Shown: positions 25,872 to 35,998 of the stretch, one piece after another
Layout: each line of letters starts with the position of its first letter
Position numbering within the stretch: the stretch's first letter is position 1
DNA from: Cyclobacterium salsum
Lineage (GTDB): Bacteria > Bacteroidota > Bacteroidia > Cytophagales > Cyclobacteriaceae
Assembly: GCF_010119245.1 (NCBI RefSeq)
Contig: NZ_WNKG01000001.1
Location: forward strand, 1-64,000
Direction of reading: 5' to 3'
Length of the DNA stretch: 64,000 nt
Translations under genes and position numbers: made by a program
Notes under the pieces: model-generated
What the model was told of the DNA's origin: nothing
Databases searched by the model: none
Seen by the model: only the letters and a program-made list of their open reading frames with translations

Positions 25872-28757
25872 TCATTCAAAAATCACTTCCACGCATTCCA
25901 CCCAGTGTTTTGCCCTTTTTCCGGTAAAATGGGCAATCTGATGACGGCAGCTAAAACCGGAGGCCACCAGCTCACTTTCTTTGGGAGTTTTCCTGATTTC
26001 CGGAAACAACACCTCTTCACCTATTTTTTCGGATAGGGTATAGTGTTCTTTCTCGTAGCCAAAGGATCCCGCCATGCCACAACATCCTGAAGGGATTTCT
26101 GTGCAGGACGTAGGTTCTTTCAAGGTGCTTTTCATGGCTTGCGTCCCGTAGAGGGCTTTCTGGTGGCAATGGCCATGGATCCGGAGGTCGGCTCCCTTGC
26201 TGCGCAACTTCACGTTCAGGTTTCCTTTTTCCATTTCCCGTGCAAGAAAAACGTCAATCATCAAAACGTTTTCTTTCAATTTTGCCGCTACTTCTTTTTC
26301 ATCCAGTAAATCAGGAAAGTCATCGTTTAAAGCCGAAGCACAACTGGGTTCGCAGACCAACACGGGAAGACCCTCATCGATAAAGGAAAGTAACTTCTCT
26401 ACGGTAGCCCCCCCTTCTTTTTTCGCTTCTCGTAGAAAACCATGGGAAATTTTGGGTCGTTGGCAACAGCCTACATTCGCAAGGACTACTTCGTATCCGC
26501 ATTCATTGAGTAGTTTTACCGCTGCCTTTCCAATGGAAGGTTCGTGATAGTTTAGGTAGGTATCGGCAAACAGTGCTACTTTTTTACCGGTTTTTGGTTG
26601 ATTTTCTCCGTTTCTGTCAAACCATTGATAAAATGGTTGGGTCGCATAGGCGGGGAGCGTGCGCCGACTATCAAATCCTGCTATTTTTTCCAGGCTTTTT
26701 CGGAATAAGGAGGAAGATTGGATTGAATTGATTGGTTTTGCCAGAAAGCCCGAAAATCGTTTCGCCATGCTGGCTGCATCCCGGATCATTTTATCTCGTA
26801 AACTAGCTCCATTGGCATCGTAATACCATTGCATCACATCGCTTTTCATTTTGGCCATGTCCACATTGCTGGGGCATTCGGATTTGCAAGCCTTGCAACT
26901 CAGGCACAGGCTCAGGGTTTCCTGCAGGCGTTCACTGCTTAAACCTTTTTCATCCAGCTGTCCCGACATGGCCATGCGTAAGGCATTGGCCCGGCCACGG
27001 GTGGTATGCTCCTCGTCCCGAGTGGCTTTGAAACTGGGACACATGGTTCCTCCCAGTAGTTTTCGGCATTCTCCCACGCCCGTGCACATGTGGACCGACT
27101 CCTGAAAGCTCTGTTCCGATCGGTAGTGAAAGACCGAATCCAGGTCCTGATCTTTGTAGTGGCTGCCATAACGCAGGTTTTTGGACATGGATTCGGCTTC
27201 AACGATCTTACCCGGGTTCATACGGTTTTCCGGATCAAAAAGGCGTTTGACCTGGATCATGGCCTGGTACAATTCCGTTCCGAAAAAACGCTCGTTAAAT
27301 GGACTACGTACCAACCCGTCTCCATGCTCCCCACTCCAAGAACCTCTGTATTCCATCACTAAATTGAAGGTGTCTTCCGCTATGGCTTCCAACCGCTCTA
27401 TGTCGGTTTGCTGCCGCAGGTCCAGGATGGGCCGGACATGGATGACTCCCACACTGACGTGGGCATACATGGCCACCTCGGTCTGGTGTTTTTTGCAAAT
27501 TTGCAGGGTACGGTCAATGTATTCGCGCAGGTGCTGGGTAGGAATTCCCGCATCCTCTATGAATGGCAGGGGTTTTTTCTTGCCCTTGATACCTAGCATA
27601 AGACCAAGTCCTTTTTTCCGAACCACCCACACATCCTCGTATTCGGGCCCCTGCGGAAATAAAGGGAAGGCATAACCCAAGCCCTTTTCTTGCAACTCCT
27701 TTATCATTTGAGCGGGTCGGTCCATCACATCTGCCAGACTTTCCCCGTAAAATTCGACGATCAGAATGGCGGCGGGGTCTCCCTGAATAAAGTGACAGTG
27801 CCGTTTGGTCGTAAGGTTTTCCCGGCTCAGATCTACCACTATTTTATCAAGTATCTCAACAGCGGAAGGTTGGTAGGGTAGAATGCTTGTGACTGCACCA
27901 ACAGCATCTAACAATTCCTTGAAATGCAGCACGCAAACTGACTTAAACTGTGGCAGGGGTTCGAGATTCAGTTTTAATTCCAGGGTAGTAGCTAAGGTAC
28001 CTTCGCTTCCGGTGATTAGTTTTGCGAGGTTCCAATTGGAAGTATGGATAAATTCGTCCAGATTGTAGCCCCCCACCCGGCGCATGACTTTGGGAAACTT
28101 CTGTCCGATACGTTCCCTGTTATGGTCAATTATTTTTTCAAAGCTCCGGTAAATCTCTCCCTCCCTGGAATCCTTAGCTGCCATCTTCTGATAGGTGTCC
28201 GGGTCGGTTTTCTTCAAATGCAAAAGCGTACCGTCCGCCAGCAGCACGGTGGCTTCCAATACGTGGTCCACCGTCTTGCCGTACAGGATACTTTTGGTTC
28301 CGGAGGAATTGTTGCCGACCATTCCTCCCACGTTTGCCCGGCTGGAAGTGGCTGGATCCACGGCAAAGTGAAGCCCCAATGGGGCCAGCTCCTCGTTTAA
28401 AACATCACGTACCTTTCCCGGCTGAACCCGAACCCATCGTTCTTTGGTGTTGACCTCCAGCGTTTGATCCATGTATTTGGAAAAGTCCAGAACAATGGAT
28501 TTTCCTACGGTTTGCCCGGCCAAACTGGTGCCTCCGCCGCGAGGTAAAATGGTAACTTGATTCTTGTTAGCCCATTCAAGGGCCTTTTTCACATCGTCCT
28601 CGTCTTTGGGTAAGACTACGGCAATCGGAAAAATCTGATAGATGCTGGCATCAGTAGCATAGATGCCCAGTGAATAGGTATCAGTCAATACTTCTCCTTT
28701 AATGCCGGCAAGCAGATCGGAAACAGGTTCTTTTGCGGTTGGGGGATTTGTTCGCAT
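25872..28757 (-). CDS. D-lactate dehydrogenase-like FAD / Fe-S / CCG-domain oxidoreductase
   Basis: 961 residues from the ATG at 28757. An upstream in-frame TTG at 28781 overlaps the promoter. FAD-binding type 4 domain at ~40-200 (VTILPRGGGTSLAGQTVG, NVGGMVGNNSSGTKS). FAD-oxidase C-terminal domain at ~250-530 (SGEHGDGLVRS). Fe-S region at ~570-670 (CLSCKACKSECPSNVDM). Two CCG-type domains lie at ~740-960 (CCQRP, CEPSCAS, CCGMAGSFGYE). This is the GlcD+GlcF fused layout of YdiJ/D-2-hydroxyacid dehydrogenases. It should oxidise D-lactate or another 2-hydroxy acid and feed the quinone pool. Monocistronic. Confidence 0.9.
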   Translation of the reverse strand: MRTNPPTAKEPVSDLLAGIKGEVLTDTYSLGIYATDASIYQIFPIAVVLPKDEDDVKKALEWANKNQVTILPRGGGTSLAGQTVGKSIVLDFSKYMDQTLEVNTKERWVRVQPGKVRDVLNEELAPLGLHFAVDPATSSRANVGGMVGNNSSGTKSILYGKTVDHVLEATVLLADGTLLHLKKTDPDTYQKMAAKDSREGEIYRSFEKIIDHNRERIGQKFPKVMRRVGGYNLDEFIHTSNWNLAKLITGSEGTLATTLELKLNLEPLPQFKSVCVLHFKELLDAVGAVTSILPYQPSAVEILDKIVVDLSRENLTTKRHCHFIQGDPAAILIVEFYGESLADVMDRPAQMIKELQEKGLGYAFPLFPQGPEYEDVWVVRKKGLGLMLGIKGKKKPLPFIEDAGIPTQHLREYIDRTLQICKKHQTEVAMYAHVSVGVIHVRPILDLRQQTDIERLEAIAEDTFNLVMEYRGSWSGEHGDGLVRSPFNERFFGTELYQAMIQVKRLFDPENRMNPGKIVEAESMSKNLRYGSHYKDQDLDSVFHYRSEQSFQESVHMCTGVGECRKLLGGTMCPSFKATRDEEHTTRGRANALRMAMSGQLDEKGLSSERLQETLSLCLSCKACKSECPSNVDMAKMKSDVMQWYYDANGASLRDKMIRDAASMAKRFSGFLAKPINSIQSSSLFRKSLEKIAGFDSRRTLPAYATQPFYQWFDRNGENQPKTGKKVALFADTYLNYHEPSIGKAAVKLLNECGYEVVLANVGCCQRPKISHGFLREAKKEGGATVEKLLSFIDEGLPVLVCEPSCASALNDDFPDLLDEKEVAAKLKENVLMIDVFLAREMEKGNLNVKLRSKGADLRIHGHCHQKALYGTQAMKSTLKEPTSCTEIPSGCCGMAGSFGYEKEHYTLSEKIGEEVLFPEIRKTPKESELVASGFSCRHQIAHFTGKRAKHWVECVEVIFE

Positions 28758-28778
28758 GGGGTTTATTGTCAATTTGTT

Positions 28779-28810
28779 CAAAGATATTATTTTTTGTGGT
28801 TTGATAACAA
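28779..28810 (-). promoter_or_regulatory. Bacteroidota-type promoter for the FAD/Fe-S oxidoreductase
   Basis: Read on the - strand, TATCTTTG (28786-28779) is a perfect TAnnTTTG -7 element. A TTG lies 21 bp upstream (28808-28810), close to the -33 consensus. The predicted transcript start leaves a very short leader before the ATG at 28757, which supports that start over the TTG at 28781. Confidence 0.5.
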
Positions 28811-28939
28811 GCGCAATTATTTTTATCTAATTGGCTACAGCCTTTGATAGAAAAATTGTTTGAACTTGAAAAGACATATTGTATTTTACGCTTGATTTTG
28901 AAAAAAACAGTTCATGAGACCGAAGTAACGCAGAAATAA

Positions 28940-30241
28940 ATGATGGAAAGTAAAAACAATAATCGGCGAACATTTCTTAAATCCACGGGCACCGCAGTCA
29001 TTGGCAGCGCAGTGTTGCCCATGGGATTTTCGATCCGACAGGGCTATGCTGCCCGCAGAGAGCCATTGAAAGTAGGGCTTATCGGATGCGGTGGAAGAGG
29101 TACTGGCGCCGCCGCCCAAGCCCTTAAAGCAGACAAGGATGCCGAACTTACTTGTATGGCAGATATTTTTTCAGATTACCTGGAAGAGTCCTTTCAGTCA
29201 TTGAAAAAAATAAATCCGGAGCAAGTTAAGGTTACGGATGCGCAGAAATTTGTTGGTTTTGATGCCTACCAAAAGGTATTGGATGCGGGCGTAGACGTAG
29301 TGATACTTACCACGCCGCCTGCATTCCGACCGGCGCATTTTAAAGCTGCCGTGGATGCTGGCAAGCATGTATTTTGTGAGAAGCCCGTAGCGGTAGATGC
29401 TCCGGGAGTTCGAAGCGTATTGGCATCTGCCAAGAAAGCGAAAGAAAAAGGGCTATCGGTGGTATCAGGTTTTACTTTTCGATACGACTTTCCGAAACGA
29501 GCTTTATTTGGGCGAATTTTAGATGGGGAGATTGGGGAGGTAACCAACGTATTTACCGCCCGAAACGGCGGCGGTTTGTGGTACAAGCCCCGGCAGGAAA
29601 ATTGGACCGAAATGGAATACCAGCTGAGGAATTGGTACTACTACGATTGGCTATCAGGGGATTATATTGTTGAAATGATGGTTCACAGCCTGGACATGAT
29701 GTCCTGGGCACTGGGAGACAGGTTGCCGCTACAGGCTACCGGAACCGGAGGACGCCAATCCAGGACCGAATCTCAGTGGGGCAATATTTACGACCACTTT
29801 GCCATCGAGTACGAATACGAAAATAATATCAAAGGCGTGCATTTCAGCCGGCAACAAAAAGGTTGCTCCAACACCAATAAAGTAGATATTGCCGGAACCG
29901 AGGGATTTGCCTCCGTTGATATAGGTAAAAGAGTACATGCCACGATGGGCTCCGAACGCTGGGATTACAAGGGTGAATCCAACAATCCCTACGAGACGCA
30001 GCACGAAGAACTCTTTGCATCCATACGAGCCGGCCAACCCATGAACGAAGGCGAGCTGATGGCAAATAGCACCATGCTTGCCATTTTAGGCCGCATGGTG
30101 GGCTACAGTGGACAAACCATTACCTGGGAGCAGGCGATGAATAGCGAACATAAATTGGGACCAGCCGCAGATGATTACCGCTGGGATCTGGTGGTAGACG
30201 TGCCGCCTATTGCTGTTCCGGGAATTACTAAAGTGGTGTAG
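28940..30241 (+). CDS. Tat-exported Gfo/Idh/MocA family oxidoreductase
   Basis: 433 residues. The N-terminus NNRRTFLKSTGTAVIG is a twin-arginine signal, so the protein is folded with its cofactor before export to the periplasm. The NAD(P)-binding site is VGLIGCGGRGTGAAAQ, and the EKP motif is intact (FCEKPVAVD). Substrate-domain residues include DWLSGDYIVEMMVHSLDMMSW. The nearest branch is the Gfo-like, Tat-exported group that keeps a tightly bound nucleotide and acts on sugars. First gene of a + strand run continuing with DUF1080 (27-bp gap). Confidence 0.9.
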   Translation: MMESKNNNRRTFLKSTGTAVIGSAVLPMGFSIRQGYAARREPLKVGLIGCGGRGTGAAAQALKADKDAELTCMADIFSDYLEESFQSLKKINPEQVKVTDAQKFVGFDAYQKVLDAGVDVVILTTPPAFRPAHFKAAVDAGKHVFCEKPVAVDAPGVRSVLASAKKAKEKGLSVVSGFTFRYDFPKRALFGRILDGEIGEVTNVFTARNGGGLWYKPRQENWTEMEYQLRNWYYYDWLSGDYIVEMMVHSLDMMSWALGDRLPLQATGTGGRQSRTESQWGNIYDHFAIEYEYENNIKGVHFSRQQKGCSNTNKVDIAGTEGFASVDIGKRVHATMGSERWDYKGESNNPYETQHEELFASIRAGQPMNEGELMANSTMLAILGRMVGYSGQTITWEQAMNSEHKLGPAADDYRWDLVVDVPPIAVPGITKVV

Positions 30242-30268
30242 CGTCAGATGAGGCTTTAAATTAATTTT

Positions 30269-31030
30269 ATGAATAATAGACAAAGAATACCCTTATTTCT
30301 ACTTTTCCTGCTGCTTTTTTCTACACAATTGAAGGCCCAGGATGTATTGTTTGAGTTTGGAAAGGAGCAAGAACTGAATGCCTTGATTCAGGGAAAGAGC
30401 AGCGATGAAAAAGGCATTCGCTGGATGGATGTCAATACAGGTCCGGATACCTGGAGGTTTGAAGGAGATGAACTAGTCTGTGAAGGCATGCCCATTGGTG
30501 TTATCCGGTCGGAAAAACAATACGAAAATTTCATCATGTATGTGGAATGGAAGCATATGGAGGCCGGAGGAAATTCCGGTAGCTTTGTTTGGTCCGGAGC
30601 AGTGCCTGGCGAAAACCGCCTTCCTGATGGTGTAGAGGTACAAATGCTTGAATTGGACTGGGTTAACCAAAATAAAAGGCCGGATGGGGAGCTACCACCC
30701 ATAGCCTATGTACATGGAGAATTATTTGGTGTGGGGGGAGTAGAAACTGTTCCCGACAACCCACGGGGAACCCGGAGTAAATCCATCGAAAACCGGTGCC
30801 TGGGCAAAGGGGAATGGAATACCTACGTCGTCGTTTGTGTAGATGGTGTCATCAAACTATCTGTAAACGGGAAGTTTGTAAACGGCATCAGCCAGTCAAC
30901 GCAGAAAAAAGGGTATATCTGCCTGGAATCGGAGGGGGCTCCCATTCATTTCCGCAATCTGACCGTCACCCCACTTCCTCCCGGTGTTACTTCGGCGGAG
31001 CAAATCGCCCCGTTATTACCCAATCCTTAA
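30269..31030 (+). CDS. DUF1080 (3-keto-disaccharide hydrolase family) protein, first copy
   Basis: 253 residues with a signal peptide ([19 protein letters not shown]). The concanavalin-like DUF1080 fold is seen from [20 protein letters not shown] through [51 protein letters not shown] and [11 protein letters not shown]. The family name reflects hydrolysis of 3-keto disaccharides and 3-keto glycosides. It sits directly behind a Gfo-type oxidoreductase that could make the keto group. Its stop overlaps the next start (TAATG), showing tight translational coupling with the PhyH gene. Confidence 0.88.
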   Translation: MNNRQRIPLFLLFLLLFSTQLKAQDVLFEFGKEQELNALIQGKSSDEKGIRWMDVNTGPDTWRFEGDELVCEGMPIGVIRSEKQYENFIMYVEWKHMEAGGNSGSFVWSGAVPGENRLPDGVEVQMLELDWVNQNKRPDGELPPIAYVHGELFGVGGVETVPDNPRGTRSKSIENRCLGKGEWNTYVVVCVDGVIKLSVNGKFVNGISQSTQKKGYICLESEGAPIHFRNLTVTPLPPGVTSAEQIAPLLPNP

Positions 31031-31935
31031 TGCCAATCCCTATGGTGAACGACCTATCCCGGATTCATGAACTCCTATCTGATTTGTTTGAGTGGCCACA
31101 ATCGGAGAAAGAATGGGAAAAGTACCGGCTCTCGGAAGAACAAATTGCTTTTTTCATCGAAAATGGCTACCTCTCTCATATCAAATTATTGGATTCCTGG
31201 CAAATAGACCAGCTAAACGATGAGTTGGAAGCGTTAACCGATCCCAATCACCCCGGGAATGAATTGTTTTACGAGTTTAAGTCCAACGAATCAGAGGATC
31301 CCAATACTGTTTTGTTTCATTCGTTAGGTCATTGGCGCATTAAAGAGGGATTTCACGATATTTTGTGGAATCCGGCCTTTTTAATGGCGGCCAGCCAGCT
31401 GCTGGAGGATAAATCCGTGCGGTTTTGGCACGATCAGCTGTTTTGTAAACCCGCCAAGCATGGCGGAGTGGTTGCCTGGCATCAGGACTACTCCTATTGG
31501 ACTCGCTCCGTACCCATGCAGCACCTCACCTGTTGGGTTGGCTTAGACGATGCAGACGTTCAAAACGGCTGTATTTATTATGTTCCGGGCAGCCATCGCT
31601 GGGGTTTGCTGGACAAGCCGGAGTTGGCCGGGAACATGGAAGGCCTGATGGACTACCTTACCGAAGCACAAAAAGAAGAATTTCGGCCTGTTCCCATAGA
31701 AATGAAAAAAGGATACGGTACCTTTCACCACCCCTTGATGGTGCACGGATCCTACGAAAACAAGTCCAATCGATCGCGGAGAGCGTTTGTTTTGAATGTA
31801 TTTGCGGATGGGACTCAATCCAATACCGATCAGGAACTGTTGGCTGGGGTGCCGGTGTTCCGGCCAGGGGAAAAGCTAGAAGGTCAGTTTTTTCCACTTC
31901 TGCTGGACAGGGATAAAATCTATCAAAAGGCCTGA
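31030..31935 (+). CDS. Phytanoyl-CoA dioxygenase (PhyH) family protein
   Basis: 301 residues from the ATG at 31030, which shares a base with the preceding stop (TAATG). A longer frame exists only because it overlaps the DUF1080 gene. The Fe(II)/2-oxoglutarate fold is marked by the metal triad: the HxD of AWHQDYSYW and the distal His of LMVHGSYEN. NRSRRAF supplies the 2-oxoglutarate-binding Arg. CIYYVPGSHRWG is the usual PhyH loop. It hydroxylates an unknown small molecule in the cytoplasm. PhyH genes often travel with PVC-type dehydrogenases and DUF1080, as here. Confidence 0.88.
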   Translation: MPIPMVNDLSRIHELLSDLFEWPQSEKEWEKYRLSEEQIAFFIENGYLSHIKLLDSWQIDQLNDELEALTDPNHPGNELFYEFKSNESEDPNTVLFHSLGHWRIKEGFHDILWNPAFLMAASQLLEDKSVRFWHDQLFCKPAKHGGVVAWHQDYSYWTRSVPMQHLTCWVGLDDADVQNGCIYYVPGSHRWGLLDKPELAGNMEGLMDYLTEAQKEEFRPVPIEMKKGYGTFHHPLMVHGSYENKSNRSRRAFVLNVFADGTQSNTDQELLAGVPVFRPGEKLEGQFFPLLLDRDKIYQKA

Positions 31936-31943
31936 AAGGTAGC

Positions 31944-34900
31944 ATGCAACATATCCGAAAGAACAGCATTCCTACTTGTCCGTGGTTAGGCCAAATACTT
32001 ATTTTATTATTGGGGGGGTTCACTTTCTACGGTTGTACAGAACCGGTTATAGATCAGGAGGCCTGGGAGTTACCTGATGGCTATATTGTAGAGGAAGCCA
32101 TCGAGCCCGGTTTGGTCCGGTATCCCATGTTTGCCGTATTTGACGATCAGGGAAGGCTGTTTGTGATGGAGTCCAGCGGACAGACCGAGAGTACCGATGC
32201 CATTTTGGAACAACCTGATTTTAGCATTCTCCTTTTGACGGACAGCGATCAGGACGGAGTATTTGATCACAAAACCGTTTATGCTGATTCCATTCCTTTC
32301 CCCATGGGAGGCGTTTTTGTAGCGGGTAGTTTGATCGTTACAGCCGCTCCGAATCTGGTTAAATTTACCGATACGGATGGAGATGGCGTGGCAGACGAAA
32401 GGGATATTTTACTTTCTGGCTGGAAACTTAGCCACAATGCGGCCATCCTGAGCGGTCCTTTTATGGGACCAGATGGATGGTTGTACCTGGCCGATGCCAG
32501 AAGGGGATTTGATATTTTAAGTAAGGAATTTGTTCATTTCCAGGGAAATGGAGCCCGAATCTGGCGATGCTTACCCAATGGAACCCAATTGCAGACCTTT
32601 GCAGGCGGAGGTTTTGACAATGCGATTGAGTTGGCGTTTACACCTTCCGGGGAAGTGTTGGGAACCATGACCTATTTCACCGATCCCAAAGGAGGGTATC
32701 GGGATGCGCTGATGCATTGGGTGGAAAACGGTGTCTATCCAAAACCACATCCGGTCATTCAGGAAGACCAACTGGTGCAAACGGGGCCATTGATGCCGGT
32801 GATGCACCGCATGGCCAGGGTTTCTCCTTCCGGCTTGATGCTGCATAGCGGTTCGGCTTGGGGTGAGGAATTTACCGGAGATTTATTTCATGCCGAATTT
32901 AATACCGGAAGGGTCATTCGTACCAGCTTGAATCCCGACGGGGCTTCTTTTCAAGCCAACAGTCGGCCGTTTTTCCAAAGTAAGATCCCTGATTTTCATC
33001 CAACCGATGTGTTGCAGGAACCGGATGGGAACCTGTTGCTGGTCAATACAGGAGGCTGGTTTATAGCAGGCTGCCCATTGAGCCGTACCGCTAAGCCGGA
33101 TGTGCCGGGGGGTATTTATCGCATACGAAAAACGGAAAACAAGGGGAAAGCACAGGATCCCTGGGGCAAGGCCATTCCCTGGGAAGCATTGTCGGTAGGT
33201 CAATTGGCAAAGCTGCTGGAAGACCCCCGAGCGGATGTGGCTGAAAAAGCAGGGAATTTCCTGTTGAAACAACCGCTGTTAGCCATTCCTTATTTGCAAA
33301 CCCTAATGCGCGAGCACCCGGAGGAACAAGTGCGAGCGAAGGCCGTATTTTTACTCTTCCAGACCCAAAACCCCAGAGCATGGCATCAATTGTATGTCGG
33401 CCTGGAAGATTCCAGTGATCTGGTAAAAACCGCTACTGCACGCGTCTTGGGCATGGCAGAGGTGATTACCACCCGTGACCAGCTTATTCAGTTATTGGAC
33501 AGCAATCCCAGCCTTCCAGTGGCCAAACAAGTGGCTACCGCGCTAGGACAAATTGGCGATCCAAAGGCAACCAAACACCTTTTGCGGGCATTGGAAAGGT
33601 ATCCAGAAGACAGGTATTTTGAGCATGCTGCCATTTTTGCGCTCATCGAAATGAAGAATGAGGACCTGCTGCTGCAGGAGTTGGCGGCATCGGGCTTCAA
33701 CAAAGCGGTCTTAATTGCGCTGGACCAAAAAGGCAAGGAATTGCTTACGGAAGAAATGATTGCTCCTTACCTGGCATCTCAAGATAGCACGGAAGCAAAT
33801 ACGGCGGTTTGGATTTTGAATAACCATCCGGATTGGTCCCAGTCCTTTATTACTTTTTTGGATTCATTTTCCGTAGAAAACAGCAAAGAGGAGGACCTGC
33901 TGCGGGAAGTTTGGCCCTCCTTTATCGATAATGATCCGGTGCAAAGACATCTTTCCGAAAAGCTAACTTCTAATTTGGAACAGCGTAAATTAATCCTATC
34001 CATGCTTGCCTCTTTTCCACCCAAGCAAGTAGGGTCTTCGCTTAGGTCAAGTCTGCGTCAGTATTTAGAGTCAAAAGATAATCAAACCAAAGAGGCCGCA
34101 TTACAGGTGATTATTCAGTTGGGGCTGAATGATTTTTATCAGGAATTGGTGGACCTTGCCAGGGCTGATACCGAGAAAATAGCTATTCGTTTAATGGCCT
34201 ACCAAGCCCTGCTGGTCCAGGAAGCAACGGTATCAACACAGGAATTCCAGTGGATTACGAAGCAGCTTTTAAATTCAGAGCTGCGGACAGTTCATTCATC
34301 GGTACTTCGCATTGTCAGAAACCTGCCATTGGATCGGGATAGACTGGATTGGATGCTTGATCAGATACTTCCGGAGCTTTCTTCTGAATGGATTCCTGCT
34401 GTTTTGGAAATGTTCGAAGGAGCGCAGCAAGCTGAAACCCTGGATCGATTAGAACAACAACTACTTCAACGAAAAGAGGTTTGGGATAACCTTTCCATCG
34501 ATTTGGTAAAGAGGGTTTTTCCAACGGGAAATCAAGTCATATTGGATAGTTTGGAACGGTCTCAGGAATTACGGTTGAAGAAATTGGAATCCGTTGAAAA
34601 TAGTTTGGTCCGGGGAGATGTATCCAGAGGACGAGCGCTATTCTTTGGTAAAGGAACCTGTGGGACCTGCCATGCCGTTGCCGGTGAAGGCGGGGATTTT
34701 GGACCTGATCTGACCAATATTGGTGAGATTCGTTCCAGGCACGACATCTTGGAGGCCATCCTATACCCGGCATCCAGTTTCGCCAGGGAATACGAAACCG
34801 TGACGATGAACACGGCTTCCCAGCAGGTTTCAGGAATAATCAAACGTCATGAAGCGGGCAGGTACGAAATAGCACTCGGCCCGGGGGTTACCCAATTGGT

Positions 34901-35072
34901 AAACGAACAGGATGTGGTGGAGCTATCCCCATCCGGTCAATCTTTGATGCCAGCAGGTTTGGAAAATGTCATGGATACGCAGGAATTGAGTGATTTGATG
35001 CTTTATTTGCAATCCTTACCCGATGGCATGTACGCTCCTACTGTAGATAAACAAAACTATGAAAATCTTTAG
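31944..35072 (+). CDS. PVC-type dehydrogenase / HEAT / cytochrome c fusion lipoprotein
   Basis: 1042 residues with a lipoprotein signal (ILILLLGGFTFYGC). Residues ~45-395 form the dehydrogenase beta-propeller (FAVFDDQGRLFVMES, DTDGDGVADERD, DGWLYLADARRGFD). HEAT-like repeats fill ~410-870. ~890-1030 is a cytochrome c domain of the Planctomycete/PVC type with one heme site (CGTCH, ~905) and a distal QQVSGIIKRHEAGRYEIALG segment. It resembles the 13569-17069 protein in its propeller and HEAT parts but lacks ThuA, LamG and azurin. It likely oxidises a sugar outside the cytoplasm and hands electrons to its own heme. Its 3' end overlaps the next gene by 14 bp. Confidence 0.9.
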   Translation: MQHIRKNSIPTCPWLGQILILLLGGFTFYGCTEPVIDQEAWELPDGYIVEEAIEPGLVRYPMFAVFDDQGRLFVMESSGQTESTDAILEQPDFSILLLTDSDQDGVFDHKTVYADSIPFPMGGVFVAGSLIVTAAPNLVKFTDTDGDGVADERDILLSGWKLSHNAAILSGPFMGPDGWLYLADARRGFDILSKEFVHFQGNGARIWRCLPNGTQLQTFAGGGFDNAIELAFTPSGEVLGTMTYFTDPKGGYRDALMHWVENGVYPKPHPVIQEDQLVQTGPLMPVMHRMARVSPSGLMLHSGSAWGEEFTGDLFHAEFNTGRVIRTSLNPDGASFQANSRPFFQSKIPDFHPTDVLQEPDGNLLLVNTGGWFIAGCPLSRTAKPDVPGGIYRIRKTENKGKAQDPWGKAIPWEALSVGQLAKLLEDPRADVAEKAGNFLLKQPLLAIPYLQTLMREHPEEQVRAKAVFLLFQTQNPRAWHQLYVGLEDSSDLVKTATARVLGMAEVITTRDQLIQLLDSNPSLPVAKQVATALGQIGDPKATKHLLRALERYPEDRYFEHAAIFALIEMKNEDLLLQELAASGFNKAVLIALDQKGKELLTEEMIAPYLASQDSTEANTAVWILNNHPDWSQSFITFLDSFSVENSKEEDLLREVWPSFIDNDPVQRHLSEKLTSNLEQRKLILSMLASFPPKQVGSSLRSSLRQYLESKDNQTKEAALQVIIQLGLNDFYQELVDLARADTEKIAIRLMAYQALLVQEATVSTQEFQWITKQLLNSELRTVHSSVLRIVRNLPLDRDRLDWMLDQILPELSSEWIPAVLEMFEGAQQAETLDRLEQQLLQRKEVWDNLSIDLVKRVFPTGNQVILDSLERSQELRLKKLESVENSLVRGDVSRGRALFFGKGTCGTCHAVAGEGGDFGPDLTNIGEIRSRHDILEAILYPASSFAREYETVTMNTASQQVSGIIKRHEAGRYEIALGPGVTQLVNEQDVVELSPSGQSLMPAGLENVMDTQELSDLMLYLQSLPDGMYAPTVDKQNYENL

Positions 35073-35898
35073 AAATCTCTTTTTATCGCCCATTTGTCTA
35101 TTTCTTATGGGCATTTCAATTTTTGTAGTCCTTCCTGGTGTTGGACAATCCCTGCCGAGCCCGACAGCATGGCAGCGGGGAACAATGATTCCCCTGTTTG
35201 ATGGGGAAAATCTCAATGCCTGGTATACCTTTATCCAGGACAGGGGTCGTAACCAGGATCCGCTACAGGTTTTTCAGGTGGAAGGCGGTATTTTGAAAAT
35301 CAGCGGGGAGGAGTGGGGATGTATAACGACGAAGAATCCCTACGATAATTTTATTCTTAAAGCTTCCTTTCGCTGGACGGGGGAAACCTATGGAGACAGG
35401 AAAGCGAAAGCCAGGGATAGTGGCATACTGATTCATTCGCAGGGAACGGATGGGGGCTATAATGGAATCTGGATGCACGGCATCGAAGTTCAGATTATTG
35501 AAGGTGGAACGGGAGATTTCATAGTAGTAGGGGATGGTTCAACATCTTTTGGAATCAGTTCACCGGTAGTACACAAGGAACCGGGCAATGCCAGGGTATT
35601 TGATCCCAAAGGAGATTGGGAACGAATCCATGGAGGTCGAATCAATTGGTACGGCAGGTCTCCGAACTGGTCGGATACCATTGATTTCAGGGGCAAGCAG
35701 GATGTAGAAGCGGAGGTTGGTGACTGGAATGAGTTGGAGATACAAGCCTGGGAGGGAAATGTAGCCGTTTACCTAAATGGTAAACTAGTTAACTTCGCCA
35801 AAAGTGTTCGTCCGGAATATGGGAGAATTCAGGTTCAGTCGGAGGGAGCTTCGATTGCATTTAGGGAGATTGCTTTATTTCCCTTGCTAAAGAAATAG
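35059..35898 (+). CDS. DUF1080 (3-keto-disaccharide hydrolase family) protein, second copy
   Basis: 279 residues. An N-terminal hydrophobic stretch acts as signal (LFLSPICLFLMGISIFVVLPGVGQ). The DUF1080 pattern is fuller than in the first copy: PLFDGENLNAWYTF, NFILKASFRWTGETYGD, DSGILIHSQGTDG, GIEVQIIEGGTGDFIV, WNELEIQAWEGNVAVYLNGK and GRIQVQSEGASIAFREIAL. It is translationally linked to the cytochrome-bearing dehydrogenase. Family knowledge suggests hydrolysis of a 3-keto glycoside. Two divergent copies in one operon suggest two substrates or linkage types. Confidence 0.9.
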   Translation: MKIFRNLFLSPICLFLMGISIFVVLPGVGQSLPSPTAWQRGTMIPLFDGENLNAWYTFIQDRGRNQDPLQVFQVEGGILKISGEEWGCITTKNPYDNFILKASFRWTGETYGDRKAKARDSGILIHSQGTDGGYNGIWMHGIEVQIIEGGTGDFIVVGDGSTSFGISSPVVHKEPGNARVFDPKGDWERIHGGRINWYGRSPNWSDTIDFRGKQDVEAEVGDWNELEIQAWEGNVAVYLNGKLVNFAKSVRPEYGRIQVQSEGASIAFREIALFPLLKK

Positions 35899-35998
35899 CT
35901 AATTGGCACCCGTCCTCATCGAATATTTTTTTAACTTGAACGTAATTAAGCAGACAAAACGAAAAAATTAACCAAGGCATCAATAAAAACAAATAATC

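Noticed and set aside
30796-31029. 78-codon N-terminal extension of the PhyH gene
   Set aside because: It lies wholly in DUF1080 coding sequence and has no domain. The ATG at 31030 with TAATG coupling is the better start.
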